DNA of 27,088 nt from a virus (IMGVR_UViG_3300048007_000094:1-27088); one strand, 5' to 3'. Positions 6,509 through 11,671 are shown, counted from the first letter of the stretch. Numbers and translations: made by a program. Notes: generated from the sequence alone by a model not told the origin.

Positions 6509-6901
6509 ATGGAATTGACAACAAAATTTAGAGAATTAGAAAGAAAGTACAGCTTAGACATTGAAACTATACCTTATGAGTATTATGATGACTTGGAAGA
6601 TGCTAAAGACTTTGAAAGATATTTTGAAGAATTAGAATACTCTACTCATCAAACAGAATGTATTTATTATAGTAATGCCATGAAGTATTTAACTGAACAC
6701 GATACTAGTTTAAATGAATCTTTAGAAATTGCCTGTGAAATGGGTTATGAAGTAGAACATTTGAATAGTGAATTATTAGCTACTTTATTAATGCAACGTA
6801 AAGAATCAGAAGCGCTTTATGACGCTAAAGATGATTTAGAGGATTTATATAATGAATTTATAGAATATAAAAAACAAGTACAAAAAGAATACGAACAATA
6901 A
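6509..6901 (+). CDS. Acidic hypothetical protein (130 aa), first gene of small-gene cassette A
   Basis: The frame is open from 6464, but that start would add a hydrophobic stub (MACMFVLLI) and lies upstream of a promoter-like box. The ATG at 6509 has the A-rich leader (aacaataaaacagtataaa) typical of this region and gives 130 aa. The protein is very acidic and helical, with DDLEDAKDFERYFEELEY near residues 27-44 and a likely C-terminal coiled coil (DAKDDLEDLYNEFIEYKKQV). Strong negative charge is seen in DNA-mimic and anti-host proteins, but nothing here proves that role. No family recognised. Confidence 0.65.
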   Translation: MELTTKFRELERKYSLDIETIPYEYYDDLEDAKDFERYFEELEYSTHQTECIYYSNAMKYLTEHDTSLNESLEIACEMGYEVEHLNSELLATLLMQRKESEALYDAKDDLEDLYNEFIEYKKQVQKEYEQ

Positions 6902-6913
6902 AAACTAAATAAA

Positions 6914-7159
6914 ATGGAAAATAAAGAAGTATTTATCACAAACACAATTCAGTTATGGACTAGTGCTGATGTAGTACACATTGAGGCGGTGGGTTATTCG
7001 CCTAATGAATCAATTTATATTGAATGGGGCGCAAATGCCTTAGTTAGGGATTTACCTTCGCTTTATACCTTATGTAAACAAGCTATTTCACAAGGTGAAG
7101 ACTCACTAAAGGACAAACTTAAGGATTTTGTTAATGAGATTAAAAACGACTTAGAATAA
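6914..7159 (+). CDS. Hypothetical protein (81 aa)
   Basis: This 81-aa protein has an N-terminal half rich in beta-forming residues (VFITNTIQLWTSADVVHIEA) and a helical C-terminal half (SLYTLCKQAISQGED to DFVNEIKND). There is no signal peptide or membrane segment. It follows the previous gene by 12 bases with an A-rich leader and overlaps the next ATG by one base. I do not recognise a family; expression with the rest of cassette A is likely. Confidence 0.65.
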   Translation: MENKEVFITNTIQLWTSADVVHIEAVGYSPNESIYIEWGANALVRDLPSLYTLCKQAISQGEDSLKDKLKDFVNEIKNDLE

Positions 7160-7359
7160 TGTATACAATAAATGTAATAGACGCCACACGCATTTTAAAT
7201 AGCCGTAAAGACTTTATCTTGCTAAATATAAGTAATGATAACAAAATTACAGATTATCGCCTTACAAACGATTTAGCGAGGTTTAGGGGACATTACGAGA
7301 CATTTAGATTAGTGGAAGTAATAAAAAAAGAAATAAATAACGGAATAAAAATATTTTAA
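7159..7359 (+). CDS. Small protein, paralogue of the gene at 9243 (66 aa)
   Basis: This 66-aa product aligns without gaps over about 45 residues with the 78-aa protein at 9243-9479. Shared features are IL-S-[RK]K-[DT]-FI, a later D/E-Y, then R[FY]...Y.TF and a lysine-containing helix. The two lie in different small-gene cassettes, which points to an old duplication or recruitment of the same family twice. Function is unknown. The start overlaps the preceding stop (TAATG). Confidence 0.65.
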   Translation: MYTINVIDATRILNSRKDFILLNISNDNKITDYRLTNDLARFRGHYETFRLVEVIKKEINNGIKIF

Positions 7360-7361
7360 TT

Positions 7362-7541
7362 ATGAAAGCACAATTTGAAATTTTACAACTAATTCAAAGA
7401 GATGGCTACAACGTAGTAACTTGTGGTAATTGTGGGGATGTAGTGTTATTGGAAATAGATGACACTATTGAGGAAGTTCAATGCCCACATTGCAAAGAGA
7501 CTATGGAATACTGCGATATGCCAGATTTATACACACGATAA
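7362..7541 (+). CDS. Small zinc-ribbon protein (59 aa)
   Basis: An ATG two bases after the previous stop opens a 59-aa frame. The product has CGNC (Cys21, Cys24) and CPHC (Cys42, Cys45), spaced as in a treble-clef or zinc ribbon, with a further Cys51 (YCDMPDLY). The segment before it (EILQLIQRDGYNVVT) is a helix and turn. Such ribbons bind zinc and often contact nucleic acid or RNA polymerase. I recognise similar short proteins from Flavobacteriia genomes and phages, but no specific function. It replaces a spurious overlapping reading in another frame. Confidence 0.65.
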   Translation: MKAQFEILQLIQRDGYNVVTCGNCGDVVLLEIDDTIEEVQCPHCKETMEYCDMPDLYTR

Positions 7542-7555
7542 TTAAAACAAATAAG

Positions 7556-7711
7556 ATGGGACGAACAAAACAAATGTATGAACAAATGTACTTAGATTAT
7601 TTTAATAACTTTATAAGTACACAAAGATTCGCTGAGTATTATGATTTATCAATGGACGAAGCCAAAACAATTATAATTGTAGGAAGAAAAATAAATCACG
7701 AAAGAAAATAA
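7556..7711 (+). CDS. Small conserved Flavobacteriia-type protein (51 aa)
   Basis: The frame is open from 7481, but that region is the end of the zinc-ribbon gene. The ATG at 7556, 14 bases after its stop and with an A-rich leader, gives 51 aa. The product has QMYLDYFNNFISTQRFAEYY followed by LSMDEAKTIIIVGRKIN, resembling a small helix-turn-helix-like helical protein common in Flavobacteriia phages and plasmids. Function unknown. Met7 is an alternative start. A strong terminator follows 20 bases downstream. Confidence 0.65.
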   Translation: MGRTKQMYEQMYLDYFNNFISTQRFAEYYDLSMDEAKTIIIVGRKINHERK

Positions 7712-7731
7712 AATGGTTTCGGTTTTATATT

Positions 7732-7762
7732 AAGGGGGTACAGAAATGTATCCTCTTTTTTT
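7732..7762 (+). terminator. Rho-independent terminator after cassette A
   Basis: AAGGGGGTACA (7732-7742) pairs with TGTATCCTCTT (7747-7757) across a GAAA tetraloop, an 11-bp stem with two G-U pairs, followed by a T-run. It ends the transcript of the 6509-7711 genes. Confidence 0.85.
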
Positions 7763-7833
7763 GTTTAATATTATGGGGTGTAGATTTTTACCTGTGTTTA
7801 ATATTATGGGGTGCGTTTAATATTATGCCCCCC
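7763..7833 (+). repeat. Repeat cluster 2: three GTTTAATATTATG units
   Basis: Units start at 7763, 7796 and 7815. All three share the exact 13-mer GTTTAATATTATG; the first two continue GGGTG and the last continues CCCCCC. The G-run at 7808-7811 can pair with the C-run at 7828-7831. The first unit begins inside the T-tail of the terminator, so repeat and terminator are adjoined. Confidence 0.85.
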
Positions 7834-7945
7834 AAAAAACAATATCCTTTCATAAAATTGTTTAATCAAATCTAATAAATAAACGTGACAAATTGGCACA
7901 AAAAAAAATTGTGTTTTGTTAGGATATTTAAAAATATTTATGTAG

Positions 7946-7957
7946 ACGTGCGCACGT
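7946..7957. repeat. Perfect 12-base palindrome ACGTGCGCACGT
   Basis: ACGTGCGCACGT equals its own reverse complement and is strikingly GC-rich in this AT-rich interval. It sits where the promoter box would be in the first copy of the duplicated leader. It could be an operator for a dimeric regulator or a methylation or restriction site. Confidence 0.55.
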
Positions 7958-8034
7958 TCCTTTATTATATTAATATTTATGTATATTATTTAGAATAAAT
8001 ATAAATAACAATAAAACGCAAAAAAATATATAAT

Positions 8035-8068
8035 TTTGTTAGTATATTTAAAATAATGTGTATCTTTG
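8035..8068 (+). promoter_or_regulatory. Bacteroidota-type promoter for cassette B
   Basis: TTTG (8035-8038) and TATCTTTG (8061-8068) match the -33 and -7 boxes of the Bacteroidota primary sigma, with a 22-base spacer. The start would be near 8073-8076, about 60 bases before the ATG at 8134. In the leader, AAGGG and CCCTT (either side of a 20-base A-rich loop) could pair. Confidence 0.7.
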
Positions 8069-8133
8069 AAGGGGGATAAAAAGACAAAAAAACCCTTATT
8101 TAGAATCATTATAAATAACAAAATTTAACAATT

Positions 8134-8400
8134 ATGAAAACATTAAAAACAACAGAGAGAAAAATTAGTAAAGACGGGTTAAAATCATATTATGTATGTG
8201 CGCATAATTTAAAGACTGCAAAATATGGTTTAACGCTTTCCTCAAAATATTCATTAGAAAACACAGGCGCTGCAACTTCTTACAAGTTTGACAATTTAGA
8301 CGAAGCTATAAAAATCGGTGACCTATTTTTACAAAGCAAGTTTATCGGTATTTTTGCGCACAAGCAATTTATGAATAAATTAAATTTTTATAACCTTTAA
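8134..8400 (+). CDS. Hypothetical protein (88 aa), first gene of cassette B
   Basis: This 88-aa basic protein begins MKTLKTTERKISKDGLKSYY and has beta-rich and short helical segments (NLDEAIKIGDLFLQSKF). It has one cysteine and no signal or membrane segment. It is the first gene after the best host-type promoter in the window, so early and strong expression is likely. No family recognised; the KTTERK...YYVCAHNLKTAKYGL pattern may be a small beta-sheet DNA- or RNA-binding fold, but that is a guess. Confidence 0.65.
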   Translation: MKTLKTTERKISKDGLKSYYVCAHNLKTAKYGLTLSSKYSLENTGAATSYKFDNLDEAIKIGDLFLQSKFIGIFAHKQFMNKLNFYNL

Positions 8401-8424
8401 AACAATAACTTAAAACAAAACAAA

Positions 8425-8562
8425 ATGAAAAGAGCGATTAACAATTTTAAACAACAGGAAACCGCCGTCAAAATCGGTATTACATTTGTAGGTACTTTTA
8501 TTATCCCTATGTTGATTTTTATAGCCGTAAACATTGCAAGCGGTAATGTATCCAATTTTTAA
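8425..8562 (+). CDS. Small single-pass membrane protein (45 aa)
   Basis: The ATG at 8425 has an A-rich leader (aaaacaaaacaaa). The 45-aa product has a polar basic start (MKRAINNFKQQETAVK), then one hydrophobic segment (IGITFVGTFIIPMLIFIAVN, residues 17-36) and a short polar tail. It would insert in the inner membrane with its N-terminus in the cytoplasm. A neighbouring gene also encodes a tiny membrane protein, so membrane-directed host takeover, superinfection exclusion or lysis timing are all possible; none is demonstrated. Confidence 0.55.
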   Translation: MKRAINNFKQQETAVKIGITFVGTFIIPMLIFIAVNIASGNVSNF

Positions 8563-8566
8563 AATC

Positions 8567-8591
8567 AAAACAACATGAAACGACAAAATAA
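8567..8591 (+). repeat. 25-base direct repeat over a gene start, copy 1
   Basis: Twenty-five bases covering the A-rich leader and the first codons (MKRQN) of the gene at 8575 recur exactly at 8703-8727 over the start of the gene at 8711. The proteins diverge right after this point, so only the initiation region is shared. Confidence 0.85.
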
Positions 8592-8685
8592 CAACAAAAT
8601 AAACCCTAAAAAATTCGCCTTATATACATTATTTTTATGGCTTAATTTAGTTTTTTGGTTATCAATATTAATTTATATAATATAA
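8575..8685 (+). CDS. Tiny membrane protein (36 aa)
   Basis: The 36-aa frame starts MKRQNNNKINPKK and continues as one hydrophobic aromatic helix (FALYTLFLWLNLVFWLSILI), a likely single transmembrane segment. Its leader and first codons are identical to those of the next gene, and it follows the previous small membrane gene by 12 bases. The frame is short, but the matching initiation region and membrane character support translation. Function unknown. Confidence 0.5.
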   Translation: MKRQNNNKINPKKFALYTLFLWLNLVFWLSILIYII

Positions 8686-8702
8686 AAACAAACACTTTAA
8701 AA

Positions 8703-8727
8703 AAAACAACATGAAACGACAAAATAA
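8703..8727 (+). repeat. 25-base direct repeat over a gene start, copy 2
   Basis: Exact copy of 8567-8591, covering the leader and first codons of the gene at 8711. The copies are 136 bases apart, so slippage or recombination between them would remove the tiny membrane gene at 8575 cleanly. Confidence 0.85.
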
Positions 8728-9055
8728 TATATTTTTAAATATAGGGCTTAAAAATTGTCCTATTGAAGTAAGCGAAATTATAAACCGCTTAAATTATAAC
8801 GGTTTGACGGTTAACGCTTCAATGATTAAAACGAGTCAATACAGCGGATATAAGGAAAAAACAATTGTAATTTATTCGAATTGCGCTTATAAATTTAGTA
8901 AAGTTATTGAAATTATTGAGAACCTTTGCACCGTTACAGGGCAGGACTGCATAGCTTTAAAATACAATTTAAACGAGCTTATAATTTATAACCAATTTAA
9001 AAACATTGAACCTATTAAATTTGAAAATAAATACTTTAAAACATTAACAAAATGA
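8711..9055 (+). CDS. Hypothetical protein (114 aa)
   Basis: This 114-aa protein is predicted to be mixed alpha/beta: a helix (IEVSEIINRLNYNGL), strands (KTIVIYSNCAYKF), a second helix (VIEIIENLCTVTG) and further strands. It has four cysteines without a zinc-type spacing. The alternating pattern resembles a small ferredoxin-like or ACT-like fold, but I recognise no family. It overlaps the next gene by four bases (ATGA). Confidence 0.65.
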   Translation: MKRQNNIFLNIGLKNCPIEVSEIINRLNYNGLTVNASMIKTSQYSGYKEKTIVIYSNCAYKFSKVIEIIENLCTVTGQDCIALKYNLNELIIYNQFKNIEPIKFENKYFKTLTK

Positions 9056-9237
9056 CAACAAAATTTAACAGATATAAAACAAATCTAACAAAGGTGAATA
9101 ACGATATTTATTCATATAGTACAAAAGTAGCTACAATACAGGGCGCAAACCTTATGCAACTAGGCTATTGGTCTGTTACTACTCAGAAGCATATTAATTA
9201 TGTAGCTAAAGAATTAAATCTAAATCTAATTAAATAA
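9052..9237 (+). CDS. DUF8033-like small protein (61 aa)
   Basis: The 61-aa product shows IYSYSTKVATIQGANLMQLG followed by YWSVTTQKHINYVAKELNL. The order of an S-Y-x-T-x-V-A strand, a G-Y-W-S turn and T-T-x-K-H-I-N leading into a helix is typical of short phage and plasmid proteins grouped as DUF8033. No biochemical function is known to me. The family call is from memory of the pattern and should be checked with a profile. It is translationally coupled to the previous gene. Confidence 0.6.
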   Translation: MTTKFNRYKTNLTKVNNDIYSYSTKVATIQGANLMQLGYWSVTTQKHINYVAKELNLNLIK

Positions 9238-9242
9238 ACATT

Positions 9243-9479
9243 ATGAAAGCAACACTATCACAAAAATTAAATATATTAAAAAGCAAAAAAACGTTTATTA
9301 ATTATACACTAGATAACGAACAGAATTTAATCGAGTACGTCATTAATGATAATTTCATGAGGTATAAAAACCAGTACCAAACATTTGCGGTTCTAGACTT
9401 ATTTAAGCAGCAATATATATTAAACTCTGAACAAAACTATACATTAAAACAAATATTAAAAGGACTAAATATAAAATAA
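9243..9479 (+). CDS. Small protein, paralogue of the gene at 7159 (78 aa)
   Basis: This 78-aa protein aligns gap-free over about 45 residues with the 66-aa protein at 7159-7359 (IL-S-K-FI, then a basic-aromatic RY...YQTF motif and a helix) and has a longer lysine-rich C-terminus. Both are small, lack membrane segments and are near the end of their cassettes. Function unknown. The gene starts five bases after the previous stop. Confidence 0.65.
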   Translation: MKATLSQKLNILKSKKTFINYTLDNEQNLIEYVINDNFMRYKNQYQTFAVLDLFKQQYILNSEQNYTLKQILKGLNIK

Positions 9480-9481
9480 TC

Positions 9482-9652
9482 ATGAGGACGGAAAATTATT
9501 TAAAATCACAAGAAATGTATAACCTACAAAAACACTTTGGACATTATGAAGTAAACGCTATATTAGGCGATTTAAACAGCTATAAACAGTTAAGACAGGT
9601 ACACACATATGAACAAATATTTGATGAAATTAGATACCTGTTAAAGGTCTAA
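9482..9652 (+). CDS. Small hypothetical protein (56 aa), last gene of cassette B
   Basis: An ATG two bases after the previous stop opens a 56-aa frame. The product (MRTENYLKSQEMYNLQKHFG, then a helix NAILGDLNSYKQLRQ and YEQIFDEIRYLL) is helical and tyrosine-rich with no cysteines. Tight spacing to the previous gene and a strong terminator 25 bases after the stop support it as the last gene of the transcript. No family recognised. Confidence 0.6.
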   Translation: MRTENYLKSQEMYNLQKHFGHYEVNAILGDLNSYKQLRQVHTYEQIFDEIRYLLKV

Positions 9653-9676
9653 TTTTAATACATATTAACAATAATT

Positions 9677-9703
9677 AGAGCGTATTTTTTACGCTCTTTT
9701 TTT
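9677..9703 (+). terminator. Rho-independent terminator after cassette B
   Basis: AGAGCGTA (9677-9684) pairs perfectly with TACGCTCT (9690-9697) across a five-T loop, followed by a T-run to 9703. It lies 25 bases after the stop of the last cassette B gene. Confidence 0.9.
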
Positions 9704-9725
9704 ATGCAATTATTTTAGTAAGCTG

Positions 9726-9751
9726 TTGATTTTTAATGTTAGATATATTTG
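9726..9751 (+). promoter_or_regulatory. Weak host-type promoter candidate
   Basis: TATATTTG (9744-9751) matches TAnnTTTG, with a TTG at 9726-9728 only 15 bases upstream, which is short. It lies just after the cassette B terminator and would read into the gene-free interval. Confidence 0.35.
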
Positions 9752-9937
9752 TGATTTATGCCCGATTTTTAGCCCTTCTAAGCCCCTAATATCTTTACAC
9801 CTATACCCAACTATCTACCTCAGCGTAAACACGCTTAAAACAGCCTTATATTGGCTGTATGTGGCTGTATTTTAGTGTAATTGACGTAAATCGGAGGTAT
9901 GGTGGGTTGTGTTATCCATTCCAATGATTTCAATCAC

Positions 9938-10081
9938 GTTTAATATGGAGGGGTGTTTAATATTCTGGGGTATGTTTAACATTATGGGGTTGATATAGTC
10001 AAAACTCTTTTTGGTCAAAGTTGATTTATTGATTACAGAAATATATTTGGAAACAAGTTTATGTTTAATATGATGCCCCCC
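9938..10081 (+). repeat. Repeat cluster 3: four degenerate GTTTAA units
   Basis: Units start at 9938, 9955, 9974 and 10063. They read GTTTAATATGGAGGGG, GTTTAATATTCTGGGG, GTTTAACATTATGGGG and GTTTAATATGATGCCCCC. The first three are spaced 17-19 bases and all end in a G-run; the last stands alone about 70 bases on and ends in a C-run. They are less conserved than clusters 1 and 2. Confidence 0.8.
10021..10049 (+). promoter_or_regulatory. Bacteroidota-type promoter candidate
   Basis: TTG (10021-10023) and TATATTTG (10042-10049) are separated by 18 bases, the expected spacing for the Bacteroidota primary sigma. Transcription would start near 10055, run through the last repeat unit and give a leader of about 340 bases before the tail chaperone gene, or make a separate RNA. 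Confidence 0.5.
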
Positions 10082-10277
10082 TATTTTTTATCTTGTTATT
10101 TTAGATTTAGTTTGCTATTCTAATGGTTAGCGTTATACTCGTTAGGTTGAATACTACTTGGGCATCAGCGAAAACAACAAAGGATTAAGTAGTGCAATTT
10201 CTAAGGAGATTTAATTTACCTGAACCAACTATATTGTCTATAGAAGTTTAGCAACTTGGACAGATTTGCAACTGTTA

Positions 10278-10292
10278 CATACTTATAACAAT
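10278..10292 (-). promoter_or_regulatory. Possible minus-strand late-type element
   Basis: On the minus strand the bases read ATTGTTATAAGTATG, sharing the first ten bases with the late-gene start element. Its ATG is followed directly by TAA, so it does not start a gene. It may be a chance match or a minus-strand promoter. Confidence 0.2.
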
Positions 10293-10385
10293 AAACAACT
10301 ATTTTCATTTTGGGTGTATAGAGAAAAAGTATTGATACTTAGTTAGCTATAGATAATATTTATGATAAAATGATATTTATAAAAT

Positions 10386-10402
10386 ATTGTTATAATACTA
10401 TG
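10386..10402 (+). promoter_or_regulatory. Late-gene start element, ATTGTTATAATACTATG
   Basis: One mismatch to the element at 4484 and 19274. It ends in the ATG at 10400, which becomes the preferred start of the tail chaperone gene, 10 codons inside the longest open frame. Confidence 0.6.
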
Positions 10403-11125
10403 AGTAGAATAGATTTGACGATACCATTTAGTTTGGGGCAGATAACACTAGGACAGTATCAGGATTATTTAAAGATATTGGAGAAGTGGGATAAGGAAGA
10501 TGAGACGTATCTTAAGTTAAAGATACTACAGATATTTTGTAAGATGTCTGCTAGTGATGTGCAGAAGATTAAGCTATCTGATTTTGATGACACTATACAA
10601 CACATAAACGACTTATTTGACACAACAACAGATAAGTTGATTAATAGGTTTAAGATGGTTGGTAGTGATGGTGAAGGTGGGGAGCGAACTGTAGAGTTTG
10701 GATTTATACCTAAGCTAGATGATATATCATTTGGTGAGTATATTGACTTAGAGAGTTATATTGGTAAGTGGGAGTCTATGCACAAGGCTATGGCTGTATT
10801 GTTTAGACCTGTTGCTAAGGAGAGTAGAGGTTTCTATTTGATAGAGGACTACGGAGGTAGTTCTAAGTATTCAGAAGCAATGAAGGATATGCCTGTAGAT
10901 GTAGCTTTATCAGCTACGGTTTTTTTTTATCGTTTAGGGATAAAATTACAGACTTATACTCTGGACTATTTAGCGAAGGAAACATTGAAGGAGGAAGCGC
11001 AACGAGTATGCAAGCCAACTTCTCGTCTAAGTGGGGATGGTATCAGTCAATACATACGCTCGCTCAAGGAGATGTCAGAAGAATTGATGAAGTTACAGAA
11101 ACCAGTCTTCATAAGTGCCTTATGA
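10400..11125 (+). CDS. Tail assembly chaperone, unshifted (gpG-like) product
   Basis: The longest frame starts at 10370, but its first ten codons read through the late-gene element; the ATG at 10400 matches the placement seen for three other late genes and gives 241 aa. The first 180 residues are helical and acidic (LGQITLGQYQDYLKILEKWD, later SMHKAMAVLFRPV and PVDVALSATVFFYRLG), a pattern I associate with tail assembly chaperones of Bacteroidota siphoviruses, which bind the tape measure during tail assembly. A nine-T run at 10920-10928 and an open -1 frame support a longer frameshifted form. The gene lies several genes upstream of the tape measure. Function is inferred from the pattern and the frameshift together. 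Confidence 0.75.
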   Translation: MSRIDLTIPFSLGQITLGQYQDYLKILEKWDKEDETYLKLKILQIFCKMSASDVQKIKLSDFDDTIQHINDLFDTTTDKLINRFKMVGSDGEGGERTVEFGFIPKLDDISFGEYIDLESYIGKWESMHKAMAVLFRPVAKESRGFYLIEDYGGSSKYSEAMKDMPVDVALSATVFFYRLGIKLQTYTLDYLAKETLKEEAQRVCKPTSRLSGDGISQYIRSLKEMSEELMKLQKPVFISAL

Positions 11126-11193
11126 TGCTAGAATATGAGAAAGACAAGAATAGAGTAGAGAATGCTCTTATTAAGAAATCAATGAAAAGATAA
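10400..11193 (+). CDS. Tail assembly chaperone, predicted -1 frameshift (gpGT-like) product
   Basis: Ribosomes slipping back one base on T-TTT-TTT (10921-10927) would read 176 codons of the upstream frame and then 88 codons of the -1 frame, giving a protein of about 264 aa. The -1 frame is open from 10867 to 11193. It encodes SKWGWYQSIHTLAQGDVRRI followed by EVTETSLHKCLMMLEYEKDK, a pattern typical of the T-domain extension of phage tail chaperones (a GW-x-x-x-I-x-x-L-A segment, then a helix ending L-x-Y-x-K). The ATG inside this frame at 11008 is unlikely to be an independent start because it would truncate the conserved segment. The frameshift is inferred, not measured. Confidence 0.75.
10919..10930 (+). 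other. Slippery site for -1 frameshifting (nine T)
   Basis: GTTTTTTTTTAT: zero-frame codons are GTT TTT TTT TAT, so the X-XXY-YYZ heptamer is T-TTT-TTT at 10921-10927. Both tRNAs can re-pair perfectly after a -1 slip. A simple downstream stem or pseudoknot is not obvious by eye. Confidence 0.75.
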
Positions 11194-11194
11194 T

Positions 11195-11671
11195 ATGAAC
11201 TTTTACGAATTAATAGACTTACTTAAACAACTAATAGAGGAGAATAGTTTTACTAATAAGATTACCTTTGGTGATATATCTGACATAGACCTCAACAAAG
11301 ACACTACCTTCCCATTATTACACATAATGTTAGAAGAGGCAGTCATAGAAGAGAAGACTATTGACTATAGGTTAAATGTTATTGCTGCTGATGTGGTGGA
11401 CATTATTGATGAGAATCTAGGTGTAGATGACTTTTACGGTAACGACAACACTCAGGATATCTTAAACACACAACTAAGAGTAGTTACTGAGCTTATTAAT
11501 GCGCTTAGAAAACTAGATTTAGTTGACAACAAGTATTCTAGAATTGAGGATGCTGCAACAGCAACACCTTTTAGAGACAGGTTTGAGAATGAGATTGCTG
11601 GATGGGAGACAAGTATAACCCTTAAGAAGTTCCAAGATGGAAGTATGTCTAGTGGACTAGGTAATTGTTAA
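11195..11671 (+). CDS. Putative tail terminator / tail completion protein
   Basis: The 158-aa protein begins MNFYELIDLLKQLIEENSFT and continues with ITFGDISDIDLNKDTTFPLL, a pattern seen in tail-completion proteins of Bacteroidota phages, where an N-terminal helix is followed by strands with FPLLHI and a C-terminal segment such as GWETSITLKKF. Its place, between the chaperone and a gp10-like protein, fits the tail-terminator slot of siphoviruses, the protein that caps the tail tube for head joining. It starts two bases after the frameshifted chaperone ends, which suits that longer frame being real. The assignment is moderate. Confidence 0.6.
   Translation: MNFYELIDLLKQLIEENSFTNKITFGDISDIDLNKDTTFPLLHIMLEEAVIEEKTIDYRLNVIAADVVDIIDENLGVDDFYGNDNTQDILNTQLRVVTELINALRKLDLVDNKYSRIEDAATATPFRDRFENEIAGWETSITLKKFQDGSMSSGLGNC

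Larger units (their letters stand above)
7914..8121 (+). repeat. Diverged tandem duplication of a promoter/leader segment
   Basis: TTTTGTTAG-n-ATATTTAAAA occurs at 7914 and again 120 bases later at 8034. ATTTAGAAT followed by TATAAATAACAA occurs at about 7988 and again 110 bases later at 8098. Both pairs are in the same order, so a segment of roughly 110-120 bases was duplicated and then diverged. Only the second copy keeps a TATCTTTG box. Confidence 0.6.
7712..8133. other. Gene-free interval with terminator, repeats, palindrome and duplicated leader
   Basis: About 420 bases between the two small-gene cassettes. In order it holds a hairpin terminator (7732-7762), three repeat units (7763-7833), a 12-base GC-rich palindrome (7946-7957), two diverged copies of a leader sequence (7914 onward and 8034 onward) and a TAnnTTTG promoter (8035-8068). 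No supported gene on either strand. Confidence 0.65.
9653..10399. other. 750-base gene-free interval before the tail module
   Basis: It holds a terminator (9677-9703), two TAnnTTTG promoter-like boxes (9744-9751, 10042-10049), a hairpin with ACAGCC and GGCTGT arms (9840-9858), repeat cluster 3 (9938-10081), a long-range inverted repeat ACTACTT/AAGTAGT (around 10150-10200) and a minus-strand version of the late element (10278-10292). I find no convincing protein gene; frames on either strand are about 30 codons or shorter. A regulatory or replication role, or an untranslated RNA, is possible. Confidence 0.6.

Noticed and set aside
6124-10081. Resemblance of TAATATTA in the repeats to the TAATATTAC nick site of geminivirus/circovirus Rep
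   Set aside because: A short AT palindrome is expected by chance in such DNA, and no HUH Rep gene is present in the window.
10130-10210. tRNA-like text (TAATGGTTAGC and GGTTGAATAC) in the gene-free interval
   Set aside because: The acceptor, D, anticodon and T arms do not pair in order, and no complete cloverleaf can be built.
10370-10399. ATG at 10370 as the start of the tail chaperone
   Set aside because: These ten codons simply read through the late-gene element; the ATG at 10400 occupies the same position as in other late genes.
11008-11193. Independent 61-aa gene inside the end of the chaperone
   Set aside because: The open -1 frame extends well upstream of its ATG to the T-run, and the conserved segment fits a frameshift extension better.
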